NCBI GenBank assembly: GCA_013399115.1
Contig: VXAA01000904.1
Coordinates: forward strand, 907,434-971,433
Origin: Anseranas semipalmata
Lineage: Eukaryota; Chordata; Aves; Anseriformes; Anseranatidae
DNA length: 64,000 bases
Direction of reading: 5' to 3'
Shown one piece after another: positions 24,245-35,535 of this stretch. Numbering within the stretch: the first letter of the stretch is position 1; every line of letters begins with the position of its first letter. A model generated the notes under the pieces. It was given only the letters and a program-made list of their open reading frames with translations. It was not told where the DNA came from and made no database searches. Position numbers and translations under genes: made by a program.

Positions 24245-27200
24245 CACGCATTCAGGTGTTTTGACCAGTCCCCTGCCAAAGTCATCAGCTACCAGGAGCA
24301 AGACTTCTCCATCTTAAGGCGCACGGCTCAATCCTCAGCCTGGGGCTGGCTGCTTCTGACATCCTCAGGAGTTTCTGCTGAGGGGAGTTATGGGTTAAGC
24401 TCTCCTTGGGGACATCGTCAAAAAAGGTCCAAGGCCTCCTGCTGTGAAGCTGTTTGACAACATGGCAGAAACACTCTTCGCTTGCAGCATACATGAGTTA
24501 GATTTCTGATTCTTCATCTCTGAAAGTTCAAGTTAATAGCTGTAGTAAAATGAAAGCCAAATGCAAAGAGTTGCAGAGGGAATGGGTAATAAAACGGCAG
24601 CTGAAACTTAATGTTGATAAATGTTTCTGGGACTCTTTCTCTCTGTAAAAGAGAAAGCACATGGGGAGATACTGAAGGTCTGTAAAGTCGTGATGATATT
24701 ATGGTGGTGAATGGGCAAAGGTTTTCATTTTCTCCTCCAATAAAAGAGCTAGAGGCCATTAAATGAAACTAGTGAGAGGCAGGTTCAAATAAATTTCACC
24801 CAAAATACAATCGAGTGGTAGAATACCCTACCTAACACGGGAGGATGTGGGTGCCCACAGTTTAGCTCAATTATGCAAATTTGTGAACAACAGAAGAAGA
24901 CAGAAGAACAGATTTATCAAGGGACCAGAAATGGCTGCAGTGCCCTCATTAGTGTTGTGCACCACATCATGCATCTGGGATATGCGGGTGTTAGGATGTA
25001 AAGGTTTGGGTTGGACACACAACTCGCCAGTCTCAGCTCCTCCCCAGAGGTACAGAGCAGCGGGCAAGGTACTGGTAGCAGAGCTCCAGGGCACATGGTG
25101 AACTGAGCAGACTCCTGCCCACGTCCTCTCTGCAAAGAATCCTCCAGCTCCTGCTTTTTTAGAACAAAAACACTGTGAAATGTTGCAAATACAGGCTGAG
25201 CACTCTCTCACCTGCACCCTGCCCGAAGGTGCTGGCACCTGGGAACGCAGACAGGGATCATGGAGGGGCTGTGGCACTGCAGGATGGCAAAGGGGCAGCA
25301 ATGCAGGGGCTATCCAGCAGGGCACAAGGGGACCAGCTGCTGGCATCTCTTGCCTACCACCACATCACTGTCCTGCGTGCTGTCTTGCACCCTGCAGAAG
25401 ATACTCGAGATATCTTTGTCACTTTTCTCTATCTGATGTCTGCATGCACATAATAGCGTGTATGTGTTAATTACAGTCATGTAAATACCTATGTGTGCAT
25501 TTTTATACAGTTATACATAGCTATTTTTGGTCTGCTCTTTTGCAAGATGAACATTTTGAAAGGGACATTTGTTGTCTTGTTTTTCCCCAGAGGAAGCAGT
25601 TAGGTGGCCTATCTTTTTTAACAAGGGCAGTGTCCCATCCTCCCCATGTGCAGGGAGAACAACCGCCCCAAACAGCCATGCCGTGCAAGAGGCAAGCACT
25701 TGGCTTCATCATCTTTCAGCGCATCCTGGTCTCTGTGGCTCGTCCATAAATAATTACCCTGCTGGGGTACGGGAGTCGGTTCACTGCTGCAGCTGGGCTT
25801 TCCGGGGACGAAAAGGAATGGAACGACAAAACACAAACCAAGACCCAAAGCTTGTCTAATTAGTGGCGGGAAGCTTCCTAGTGAACCTAGCTCAAAGCAG
25901 AGCTCCTTGTGCATGCAAGGGAGCAATTTGCTGGAGATGACAGGGTACGGCATTAGCATTCCCAGGGGCTCAGCAGTGACAAGCGGAGGGAGGGGGAAAT
26001 AACTCGAGCCCTGATGAGAGCGGATGGCAGGAGGTGCGCGAGCAGGGAGCATCCCCGCGAGCGTGACAGCTGCAGGGCTCCACGTCCCCTCCGCTCCTGA
26101 CAGCAGTGCCTCCCGCAGCTTTTGTGTCCCCACCACCAAGATGACAGCCTGGCGCTGCTTCTCGCCGGGGTACGCCTTCCTCCCAGGCGCGGATGCTGTG
26201 CACGTGGCAGCAGGCATTGTCAGAGCGTGCCAAACAATAGGGCACCCAGGAAAAAAATTACAATAAATAAGTAAAAGAAAGAGGGCGGCTTTCTTCAAAC
26301 ACAGACTTTCTCACTTGGAAGCGATCTGGCTTTCAATGAGACGGTGAGCAGCAGCACGACGCTGAGAGCAGCGTGCCTAACTGGACCACTCCTTGGAGAA
26401 GGAAACAGTCAGGAAATATGCCCTGTGTTGGAAGCAGTTATTAAAAAAGAGCTGCCTTCTCAACGTAAGTGGAAACAGATAACAAAGGAGCGTTATGCCC
26501 AGAGCTTTCAGGGCCCTGCATGCTCATCCCCTTTCTGCCACCCTTGTGTGCCCCAAAATCCTTGCCGGGCTTTGAGGCTGTGCTGGTGCTGTTGTGACAT
26601 TGCTGTGACCACCCCGAGCTCAACACAGTGCTGCCCAAGCTAGTGCCATGTCGGAGAGAGGTGGAGGAGCCTCCGCTCTGCCAGGGCTCTTGCAAGAGCA
26701 TAGCAGAGACAGGTCAGTCAGTGCTGACACGTCCATACAGCTGTCTCCACCTCGCCTGAACCCTGCTCCAGCACAGGCTGGACAAAACCACCCATGGAAG
26801 ACTCCAGGTGTGCATGCGTGTGAACGGAGGTCCCGATTTAGTGTGGTGTTGTACAGCCTTCATCACCTAGTGGGCTTCTGAAGGATGCAAACGCTTGAAC
26901 AGTTTGCTTTGGTTTCGTATGGAGCAAACAGTAAAAGATGGTTGGGATGGGATACAGGAAGATGGTTTGGAAACTGTCTGCATCTCGGACACTGAGAAAG
27001 CCTACAGTTAGCCTACAGGCTTTTCTCTTCATCCCCGTTGCTTGCATCCTCGCCTCTTGTCCCTGCTTTTGACACAGTTCCTTAAAAGCAGCCTCCTCTT
27101 GCCTGTTTCCACCCCTGCCGCTGATCCGGAGGGAGACCATGCACGAGGCATTTGCTTCCGTGGCTTTTGATCTCCCCATCCACCAGAAGTTCCACAGGAA

Positions 27201-27371
27201 GATGTAGGTGTGATGGTTCCAGACTTAGCCGGCATGGACAATATCATGCTGTGGTCATAAAAGGTAGACACTAACATAGGTAAGTGAGTGTCATATATTA
27301 GACACTGAGCAACACAGAGCTGCTGGAGTCCTGTGTTTGGCATCTAACACTATGCTGAAAAAAGCAGTTGA
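24245..27371. other. Intergenic stretch between two CR1 copies
   Basis: It holds no supported gene. A long minus-strand frame (25618-26298, 226 codons) has no matching exon structure and a Cys/Pro/Ser-rich composition. A mildly CpG-enriched patch lies around 26030-26210. Confidence 0.5.
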
Positions 27372-27802
27372 TAGATTTCAGTAAGTCCAGGGGAGAACAA
27401 TGATGCAGGAGGGGAGGGGTGCCTAGAAAACACCACAAATGGACGTTGCTTAGTGAGATGAGAAAGGAAAATGGATGACTGAGACAAATTAGGACTGCAG
27501 CCTTCAGCCATACTGCTGCAGAGGTGCAGGGAGCAGGCTTTCCATCACAGGCAGGACAAGGAGCAGTGACCTCCACTTGCAGCAAGCAAGGCCTAGACCA
27601 GAAAGTAGGGGAACTTTGCTAACTCCAGGCACTGTGAGACACCGGATGGGCTTGCCTGGGGTGCTTATTGAATCCCTGTCAGGTTTCTAGGAGCAGACAA
27701 GGCAAATGTCTGTTACAAATGGTTTGCATCTAATTGATACTGCCTTGGAGCAGAAGGATAGGCTAGATGGCTACTAAAGGCCTGAGGCAGTCCAATTTCC
27801 TG
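27372..27802 (+). mobile_element. Older, diverged CR1 LINE 3' fragment
   Basis: A series of blocks lies in CR1 order: aagtccaggggagaacaatg near 27382, ggacaaggagcagtgacctc near 27555, ggcactgtgagacaccggat near 27630, aggtttctaggagcagacaa near 27681, and tgccttggagcagaaggata followed by ggctagatggctactaaagg near 27741-27780. Each corresponds to a known step of CR1 3' sequence (inner region, 'harder' tail of ORF2 and UTR), but with many substitutions. The copy is clearly older than the one at 24.05 kb. Confidence 0.75.
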
Positions 27803-30800
27803 AGGTGCTTTTAGATGTGCTAATGATCTAAACCATTCATAAGAGCTAGGTATTTACTTTTAATACCAAATTGGCATGTTTGGCATGCTCTTAACCGAGC
27901 AGCATATTCATCAGTTCCCAGCCAGGCAGCTTCAGGACATGCAGTGCATGAAATCCCTGGCTCGTGTGTGTGTGAAACCCGCATCCCCATCTCCTCGCTA
28001 AGACAGCAAAGACGTGTGATTTCTGGCAATAAGCAGCCTTCATCTGACTTGACCAGGGCAGGGAGCGCTCACAGGAGAAGACAAGCTGTCAGGCAGAGGG
28101 GTCGGGTGCTCCCAGCACGGGGCAGGAGCAAGCAGCCAGGGACACTTTGCTCCGTGGATTTCCATTTGCCTGTTGGCAAGTCCATGCGCTCTCAGGGAAG
28201 TCCAGTCTGGAGGGCAGCCTGGAGGCAAGGTGGATCTGTCACAGAGACCAGCACTTCTGTCCTTATTCCTTGTATGCTGCTCAGCCTGCTTTGGCTGCTG
28301 CCAGCTGAAGGCTAAGATACTTATTCTAATCACTCCTTCTGTGGAGAAAAGCACAGGAGAAGGCCCAAAAGCAGAGTGGTTTGCTGCAGATGACTACCTG
28401 TTGTGAAAAGGATCAGAGGGGCGAACCCGTAGGTGATGTGTACCTGTGCCAGATGGACTACTCACATCCAAGGAGGAGACGGACAGGCCTTCTCCTGAGC
28501 AGCAGTCATGGACAACCCCATAGCAGGCTCAAGCACAGCACAGTCTACCACTCATCTTTCCAGCCATGGACCGTGCTCCCAGAGTCCCTTCAGAGAGTTA
28601 CAAGAAAAATAAGTTATGTGTGGGGTACTGCAGGGCCAGCTATCTGCTTGTGGGGCCAGCCCACTCCCCCCAGCTGCATGGATCCCACAGAAATGGGAGG
28701 AAGAGAAGCAAGCACAAAGGTAGTGGAAATTATCTCCGATGCTTCTGAGGCAGAATGAGAAAGCCATATCTCCAAAGCCATGGGGTAAGAAGGTGCTAAG
28801 CTCTGCCCTAAGTCTCCTTTTGTCTGGAGCAGTCTGGCAGGATCAGGATCAGTTCTATGGCAAACCAATTTAAATATGAAAATGGGCAGAATCAGTATGA
28901 AAATTATTGTACAATTCAGAGCCCTCAGTCCTGGTCTAGGGCTGACTTCCGACAAGCTTATGCTAAGAAGCAATTAACTTTGAAAACGACCCTATCGGAC
29001 CAAGAAAGCAAGGCAAAATTTTCTGTCTGACAGCCATTTCTGGCAATTTCAGTTCTGTTACGCTTTCAATGTATTCTGCATTTCATCTGCTATTACTGTG
29101 TTTTTCCCCAAAACTGTGCACAACCTTGAAGATTCCAGGCTTTGGGGATTTTTGTGGCTTGGGAGGATACAGTTTAAGATGGAAAGACAAACTCATTAGC
29201 TGGAGATTTGTAGCCAAATGATCACTGAATGAGCTAATTTGCATATACATTTACATGGCTACTTTCAGGTTGCAGAGCTCTTCTTCCACTAAAAGGAGGA
29301 GAACCGTTTTCTTACGAAGCTCCTGTCTGAAGCTGCCTCACACTCTGGCAGACCACTTGCTGGCAATTTGCCTCGAGTTTCCTTCATGTGATGATGTCTA
29401 GTTTAAAAAAAAAAAAAAAAAAAAAGGAAAATTTTGCAAAGTGCCCAGCTCCCATCCGCACACACTGGCTCCTGAAATTCCCTCTCGCTGAAAGCTTTAG
29501 CATCTTAAGTTTCCACACCTCAGTTTGAGGGCAGAAATAAGGCAAGTGTAAGCTTTTTGTAAAGGCAAGGAGGCAGACGCATTAGCTAACTGCCCGAATG
29601 GAAAATTACGGCGGGTGCATCCATTGGACACGGCTCAGTACCGCACTGTTTTGCACCGAGGAGGTGCGATGGTTGCACTGAGGCTACAGGCTGGAGAGCT
29701 GGCTCATCGCGTGAAGGACGGAAATCACAGAGAAGCTGACAGCAGCCTTGCACCCCTCCTGGTGCTGGGAGACGGGTTCATCAGCCACTGGTAGCAACTG
29801 GGGTGGACGTGGCTTTGAAGAGCCCCTTGGACAATACGCTCTGGTACCCTTATCTCAATAATAAAATTACAGTTCCTGAACAGGTGTATATAATATTTCA
29901 AGTGGACAAGACAATGCATGATATGTGTACTTATGATTAAATACGCATTGGATACGCATACATTGATCAACTATGCATTATGTGCACTTTAATTACACTA
30001 TTGATTAGCTACACCTTGATTAAATAGCAGTCGCATGGCACGCATGATACTGAAGCATACAAATGGGTAGCCACGGTGCTGCACCATCGCTGGCTGGTGA
30101 GCGGCCACAGGTTACGCAGGCTGCACCTGCACACATGCGGAGACACCGAGCGAGTGTGTGCAACAATTGTACCCCTCCTGAAATAATTTCTGGCTCCCCC
30201 ACTAGATGCAGAAATAGCTAAGCAAGTGGTTGGTTCTCCATATGAAATGAGAAGAAGTTAAGGAAAAATAAAAATACAACAATGGCACTCGTAAAACCCC
30301 ACGCACTCAAGGGCACGGGTGTCAGGCAGCTCTGGCAGCTCTGCTGAACTGAAAGGCTTTCATGCCACTTAATGTATATGTGTGAACTGCACCCCCATGG
30401 ATTGCTCACTTGTGCTTTATGAGTGCGTTAGACGAATAAGATCATAAAATGAGAGCTAGTGCCCCTTTGAAGCGTAGCCTTGCTTTTGCGTTTTTCTGTC
30501 TCAACATTATCAGAATGTCTTTCGTGAAGCTTTATTATCACTGATAATGAAGAACTAAGAAGAAAAATTTTCTATTCAAGTATTGAGTAGTCAAAAAAAA
30601 TACTTCCCAGGATACTGGAAAATCAAACAGAAGACTCCAGGGCAGGAGGGCTAATTAAAAAAAAAAAAAAATCACAAAAGCCTGCCTTACTGTGAAAACC
30701 CTTGAGGGGAGATAAAAGCTGAAGGGAGGTGCATGCTTGAATAATAAGGCCTTAATGGGTTTGGGTCCGTGTCTAATACAAAGCATTGATTTTGTCTGCT

Positions 30801-30955
30801 TGATGAAGTTAGTTATTCGATTAGAAAAATCTAATTTAAAGGGACACTGCCCACTAAAGATCACTCTGTTGGGGAAGTTTGTATTGAAGTCGTAACTATT
30901 AATTTTTATGAAAAATAAAAGAGAGCACAGTGAAAAAAGATTTGGGGGTACTCAG
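27803..30955. other. Intergenic stretch with simple repeats
   Basis: No supported gene. It contains a 21-nt poly-A run (29405-29425), another A-run near 30657-30671, and an AT-rich block at about 29880-30030 with recurring gattaa and atgcatt words. The base composition falls from GC-rich on the left to AT-rich on the right over about 29-31 kb. Confidence 0.5.
29405..29425 (+). repeat. Poly-A run (21 A)
   Basis: An uninterrupted run of 21 A. I see no recognisable retrocopy directly upstream, so it may be a simple microsatellite or an old insertion tail. Confidence 0.9.
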
Positions 30956-30995
30956 TTTATTTATTTCATAGAGCTGGCAGAATTTGTGGTAAGCC

Positions 30996-31054
30996 TTAGC
31001 TTCTCTCTTTGCTGTCTCCACTCCTTACATGTTTTGTTTGGTCTCCTATTGGTT
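30996..31054 (-). other. Candidate terminal exon (minus strand) with short coding end
   Basis: Reading leftwards, a strong acceptor (atttcttctcccttctttta then ctcccaaag) precedes 31054. Joined at phase 1 to the candidate exon at 32482-32650, the frame reads EPIGDQTKHVRSGDSKERS and stops at TAA (30998-30996). Two overlapping AATAAA motifs follow at 30960-30965 and 30956-30961, so the transcript could end near 30935. Each element is ordinary alone; their order is what makes this worth listing. The protein family is unknown. Confidence 0.3.
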
Positions 31055-32481
31055 CTTTGGGAGTAAAAGAAGGGAGAAGAAATATATGCTTTTAAAAATA
31101 TAGTGAGACGTGAGGCTAGAAATGCAGTGAAAAAAGGTAGGAGCCAGGGACAGAAGGCATTTCCATAAGATATTTTAAACACTTTATTTGAAACTGGTCT
31201 ATTTCCAGTTTGAAAGTGCCCAGTTAAGCGGGTGGCAAAGGCAGGAGATGGGGAGCGCTGCAGAAAGGGCTCACTCCAGCAGACGTCGCCGTCGCAGCTG
31301 GCCAGAGAAGGCTGCAGGGCTGCAGCAGTGGGATTGGCAGGGGATGAGGGCTGAGGTGTTTGGGAGGAGCCCAGGTTATGCAGGGAGGAGAGGAGAGAAA
31401 GAACTGAGGGAAAGGGGAGGTTGGGCACCAAAATGTCACGCTTTCACTCCTGCTTCTTAAATGCAAACTCAAGCCCTGTCCCCACAGCTGTTGCCTTCCA
31501 GGAGCCCAGCAGCAGCAGCAAGGCTCTCTGCAGCCTTTGGGATTTGCCTACATGGAAAAAAAAACAAGACCAGAGTCCCACTCTTCTTATCCAGTCTCAA
31601 GTTTGGGCTTGTGAGGCAGTGTCCTCTCATTTATACCACCTCCCCATGCTGACCCCAGAGAACTCATTCCGGATCTCCATATTTGCAGGGGTGGAAGTAG
31701 GTGGGAATTAGACATGTCATTCTCAGGGCAAATGTATTGTTTTGTTTAGAAATGACAGATCAGGAGTGAGACAGGGCCAGTGACACACCTCAAGATATTA
31801 AGAATAGTACTCATCTAACCTTAGACATTACAGTAGAAATGTCTTTATATAAGCTTGCCAGTTGAACTCCCTTTGTAGTCAATGTGAAGCATATGAGTCA
31901 TCTCACCCCAATGCAGACATCTAAAAGAGGGCAGATGACTCATATCTTACAAGTACCTACTTCTCTTCACTGATTATAAAGGCCAGCTCAGACGGAGACA
32001 TCTGATGTCAGGTGAGATGACTCCCACCTTGACTGGCTAGACTACTGAAAGATGCAAAATCTGAACTTAGACAAAGAACAACACACGCAGACTGCTCAGC
32101 ACCCGTCTGATATATTACCCTAATTGGCGGCTCGATGAGAAATCTTGTGTCTGATTGCTTTCTCACATCGATGTTCACCAGCTGGAGAAGAAAGCCACCA
32201 TTCGTTCAGGACTGTACATTAGACCTGGTATTCTCCCACTCTGCAGGAATGACAACCTGGATCAGGTTAGCAGAAGCAAGGGTGCGGGTTAAACCCTGTG
32301 GCCCAGGTTATGTGGTCATGCAGACCAGATGCCTGTAGCGTTCAATTTTAAGCTGAGGATCTCAGCTGGCAGTAGCAAGTGGTGTAGGAACAAGAATGTC
32401 AGCAAAGCAGCAGGTTTTCCATGGGGGGGCCAGGCAGTCGCCCCCTTTCTCAGCCCCCTGTTTTCAGCCATCTTGACTCAC
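31055..32481. other. Sequence between the two minus-strand candidate exons
   Basis: This would be the intron if the minus-strand model holds. It includes a G-rich stretch (31250-31430) and an inverted repeat with AP-1 sites (31891-32023), listed separately. No other exon is supported. Confidence 0.35.
31891..31945. repeat. Inverted repeat with two AP-1 motifs
   Basis: The 13-nt arms atatgagtcatct (31891-31903) and agatgactcatat (31933-31945) are perfectly complementary around a 29-nt loop. Each arm contains a consensus AP-1 heptamer: TGAGTCA at 31894-31900 and TGACTCA at 31936-31942. A further 13-nt complement of part of the left arm (ggtgagatgactc) lies at 32011-32023. The complementarity is seen directly; a regulatory role is inference. 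Confidence 0.6.
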
Positions 32482-32650
32482 CTTTCCCAGATTGACAAAT
32501 GGTGACAGTGGCCACTGGCTCATCCATAAGTGGTGAGATCAAACTGCAAGGGTCACTGAAGAGCTCATCCAGAAACTCCTGTTTTTTGGTGACTTGTATC
32601 ACTGTTGCATGCTCAGGAGGCAATCTTTGTGGCATCACCAGCAGCTCAGC
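32482..32650 (-). other. Candidate coding exon (minus strand), protein-like
   Basis: Reading leftwards, an acceptor (actttttttatattaacaat then tag) precedes 32650 and a strong donor AAAG|gtgagtcaag follows 32482. The exon is 169 nt and open in one frame: AELLVMPQRLPPEHATVIQV, TKKQEFLDELFSDPCSLISP, LMDEPVATVTICQSGK plus one base. The composition is balanced and protein-like, unlike most frames nearby. Its end phase allows a join to the candidate terminal exon at 31054. I do not recognise the protein. It could be a real short gene, a pseudogene or chance. No upstream exon with matching phase was found. Confidence 0.38.
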
Positions 32651-33242
32651 CTAATTGTTAATATAAAAAAAGTGGGTTCTCCCCCAGGCCAGTGTTACAA
32701 TCTCCCTGAGAGGACATCTTAACTAGCGGTTGGCAAGTTTATTGATCCTGGTACCATTCTTTCAAATCAGTGGTAATTTCTACATTTCAAAAGCAAGCCT
32801 GCCATTTAGTCATCTACAAAGTTGTCTTTGGAATGAATGAAGGATTCAGGGCTCAACCAAGATGACTGCATGTCTGACTCTTGTAATCGCTGTTCTCCTC
32901 CCAGGATGTTAATCCTGGACTCTGAATAGCTGCCTAACCCAGCTCCTGCAAATGCTGCCAGGGCTGGATTCTGGGTATGTGCTGCATGGACTTGTCATTA
33001 ACACTGAGACAGTCTTGCAACAGTTTCCTCAGTGTTATGATCTGATTAATTAAGATCTCAGCAGCACTGGGACATGCATTCAGTGATGATGGACAATGCT
33101 GGCATTCCTGAGCAGTACTTTTACAGGTAGCTAGCTAGGGGCAAAGAACAGCTAGCGTCCAATACTGTGCTTTCAGGTTACTCTGAAATCATCCTGTAGA
33201 GCTAGCCAGTCAAAATTAACCACTGGAAGTGGAAAACTTTGG

Positions 33243-33262
33243 ACATTTAGAGACATTTAGAG
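33243..33262 (+). repeat. Tandem 10-mer (acatttagag x2)
   Basis: Two perfect adjacent copies of acatttagag, followed by a partial third (ac). It is a small local duplication of no evident function. Confidence 0.8.
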
Positions 33263-35492
33263 ACAAATCTGTGACCACAGCTTTTGAGGCAGAGGGTACA
33301 GCCAACCTGGAGGGCAGAAGAGAGAAGACGGTGCTTACAGAGTAGCAGTTAGACACTTTTTCCGACATCTAAAAATCTCACCTACAAGCTGAGCACGTTC
33401 CTGATAGACTGGTGTATTTTCATGTGAATGCACAAAGAGTTGGTGCATTGGTTAAAATTAGCTACAATACATCTAGGAAATGGGCATTATGACAAGACCC
33501 ATTAATAATAATAATACTTGTCATACTTCTCCGGAACAAAAAACATTTACCCATTCAAATGTCGCAGAAAAAATTCAGCTGTTACCTCTCTCCGTTGTTA
33601 CAAGGCAGAACCTCGTGCTAAAGCTCATTACAAGTGTTTTCCCAGGTAATCACATTGCTCTATGAGCAGCAAAACAAATGAGTATTGAGTTCCTACAGAT
33701 TTGTGCCCTATTTCCCCTCATCTGCCTCCAGCTACGCCCTCCACTGTGCTCCCAGCTTCCATCTAGGTCATCTGATAAAATACCAATGCCTACAATGCTG
33801 TTCCTTCTGACTCCTGCACTGAAGGAAACTAGGATTACACAGGTCTGATCTCTAAATCACTGTTTATCCATACAGGTTGAAATTTCACCAGTTGTGGAAG
33901 GGCAGGACAAAGGGGAGGGTCACATCATGGGATTTTGCTCTATGGCAGAATCTGATATGGTAATATATGACTGCAGATACAAAGGCTTTGCCTCTGAGAC
34001 CAGAGGGGCAGTTGTGGGTCAAGCTGTCATTTTTGATGCCACTAGCAAGTGTTTTGAACTCCTTTCTTTTCAAACCAATTTGCCATATTTGTTTTTTCTC
34101 TCTCAGGTTTGTTGGGGATGTTCAGTTTTGAACCCAATTCTCAGTTTGCTCTATCTCTGGCAACTACTGAGTCCCCCCTCTGTTCCAGCTTCTGCACCTG
34201 CTATGGGCAAAAGGGTTAGAGAACTACCTCGCCAAGTCCTACATTGCTTCAGTTCAGGGGCTATAAATTTTTATGAGCGCTCACAGCCAGATTGTTTGGA
34301 TTGGTTTTCTTGACTACGCAAGTTCCCAAACAGTGATATTATTATTTATATCCGTCAAGTCTCTCATTAATCCTAATCATAAATCCTGCCCTCTAACGAA
34401 AAACATATTATGCCTCCTAAGGGAGGAGGTTCCTTCTGAGTCGCTGGCAGAACAGCGTGTTCTGTGGTCTCATGGGCTCTCCAGCACGTCTGGCTTTTAT
34501 TTCTCCCTCTTTCTAGTTTTACAAGTCCCCTCTTGGATTGCAATCATCCATCAGAGCCCTGCAAGGTGGCAAGAAATGAACAGGAATGTCTGGGCGTTTC
34601 TCCTACGGCTGCCAATCAGTATCAGTGTTGACTAAATGATCTGGCACTCATTCACACAGCCAAGTAACATTGAACATGAGTTTTGGGTATGTTTTGGCAA
34701 AGAACATTAAAGATGTGTGATCTGTCCTTATTTTGGCAATTGGCTATTGGTCAGAACTGATTAGGCATTGAAGTTTGCATGTTATCACATGGCATGACAA
34801 CTTGGCTAGCAATTCAAAGAGCTAGCTAATGAGGAAAGATGATCTCAGTCTGCTTATGAGAAACAAAGTCCTTCCAGCAGTGTCCAGATGGCAAAACAAG
34901 TGAGTGTGTGGTAGCATCTCACTTCCGGATGTCAAGTCCTGTGTGGGAACCAACTATCTTGGGCCTGGGTCCTGGAAATGGTCCCAAATGTGCTAAGCTA
35001 TCAGCACAAGGGCAGTGCTGTTGGAGTCAAGAGCACAGCTTTGGCTACTCCTTCAAATGCAGTAGCCAGGCTAGTGGTCGCCTACGAGGGCAAGTTGCAT
35101 TCAAAAGCTCCTTGCTGCTGAAAGAAGAGGACCATTGTGTGTCAATGCTGTTGTGGTGTGAAGACTTGCCATTCTCTTGTGACTGTGATGAGTGTCTCTA
35201 ATGAACATCAGAGCTGCTCCCCCCTTTAGATGAAGGCAAAGAGCATGCCTGACCAGAGACATTAGCATCACTGCTCATTTTCTGGCGAGCAGGCCATTAA
35301 CTCATTGTGACACTGAGAAAATAAGACTGGGCTTGTTTTTTTTTTTTGCTTGTTTGTTTTATTGTTTAAGTTGAGGGAAATGTAACAAGATAAAGCTCCC
35401 TCTGGAAAAAAAGCTAATTGGATTTGAATAGCTTAATTGATGGAGATAGGTACCTACATGAAAACATTTTTTTCCTTCCTTTTTTCCTCCAG

Positions 35493-35535
35493 TCTATGGA
35501 TTTGATGTTTCTGTTTCTCGTAATCTGTCCAAAAA
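35493..35535 (+). other. Exon-like 43-nt segment, unproven
   Basis: A long pyrimidine tract ending in tcctccag precedes 35493 and a donor AAA|gtgagt follows 35535. Two frames are open; one reads YGFDVSVSRNLSK. It is a strong splice-site pair around very short sequence, so it could be a cassette exon of a large gene or chance. Confidence 0.2.

Noticed and set aside
25618..26298. 226-codon minus-strand open frame, the longest in the window
   Set aside because: It lies in GC-rich intergenic DNA where long chance frames are common. It is Cys/Pro/Ser/Leu-rich with no domain and no exon borders, and other frames are also open there.
33365..33445. Minus-strand segment with donor TAG|gtgaga and open frame MHQLFVHSHENTPVYQERAQ
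   Set aside because: An in-frame stop lies immediately upstream and its end phase does not fit the candidate exon at 32650. It is probably chance.
31700..35300. Possible endogenous retrovirus
   Set aside because: I saw no paired long terminal repeats, primer binding site or gag/pol-like frames. The open frames do not resemble retroviral proteins.
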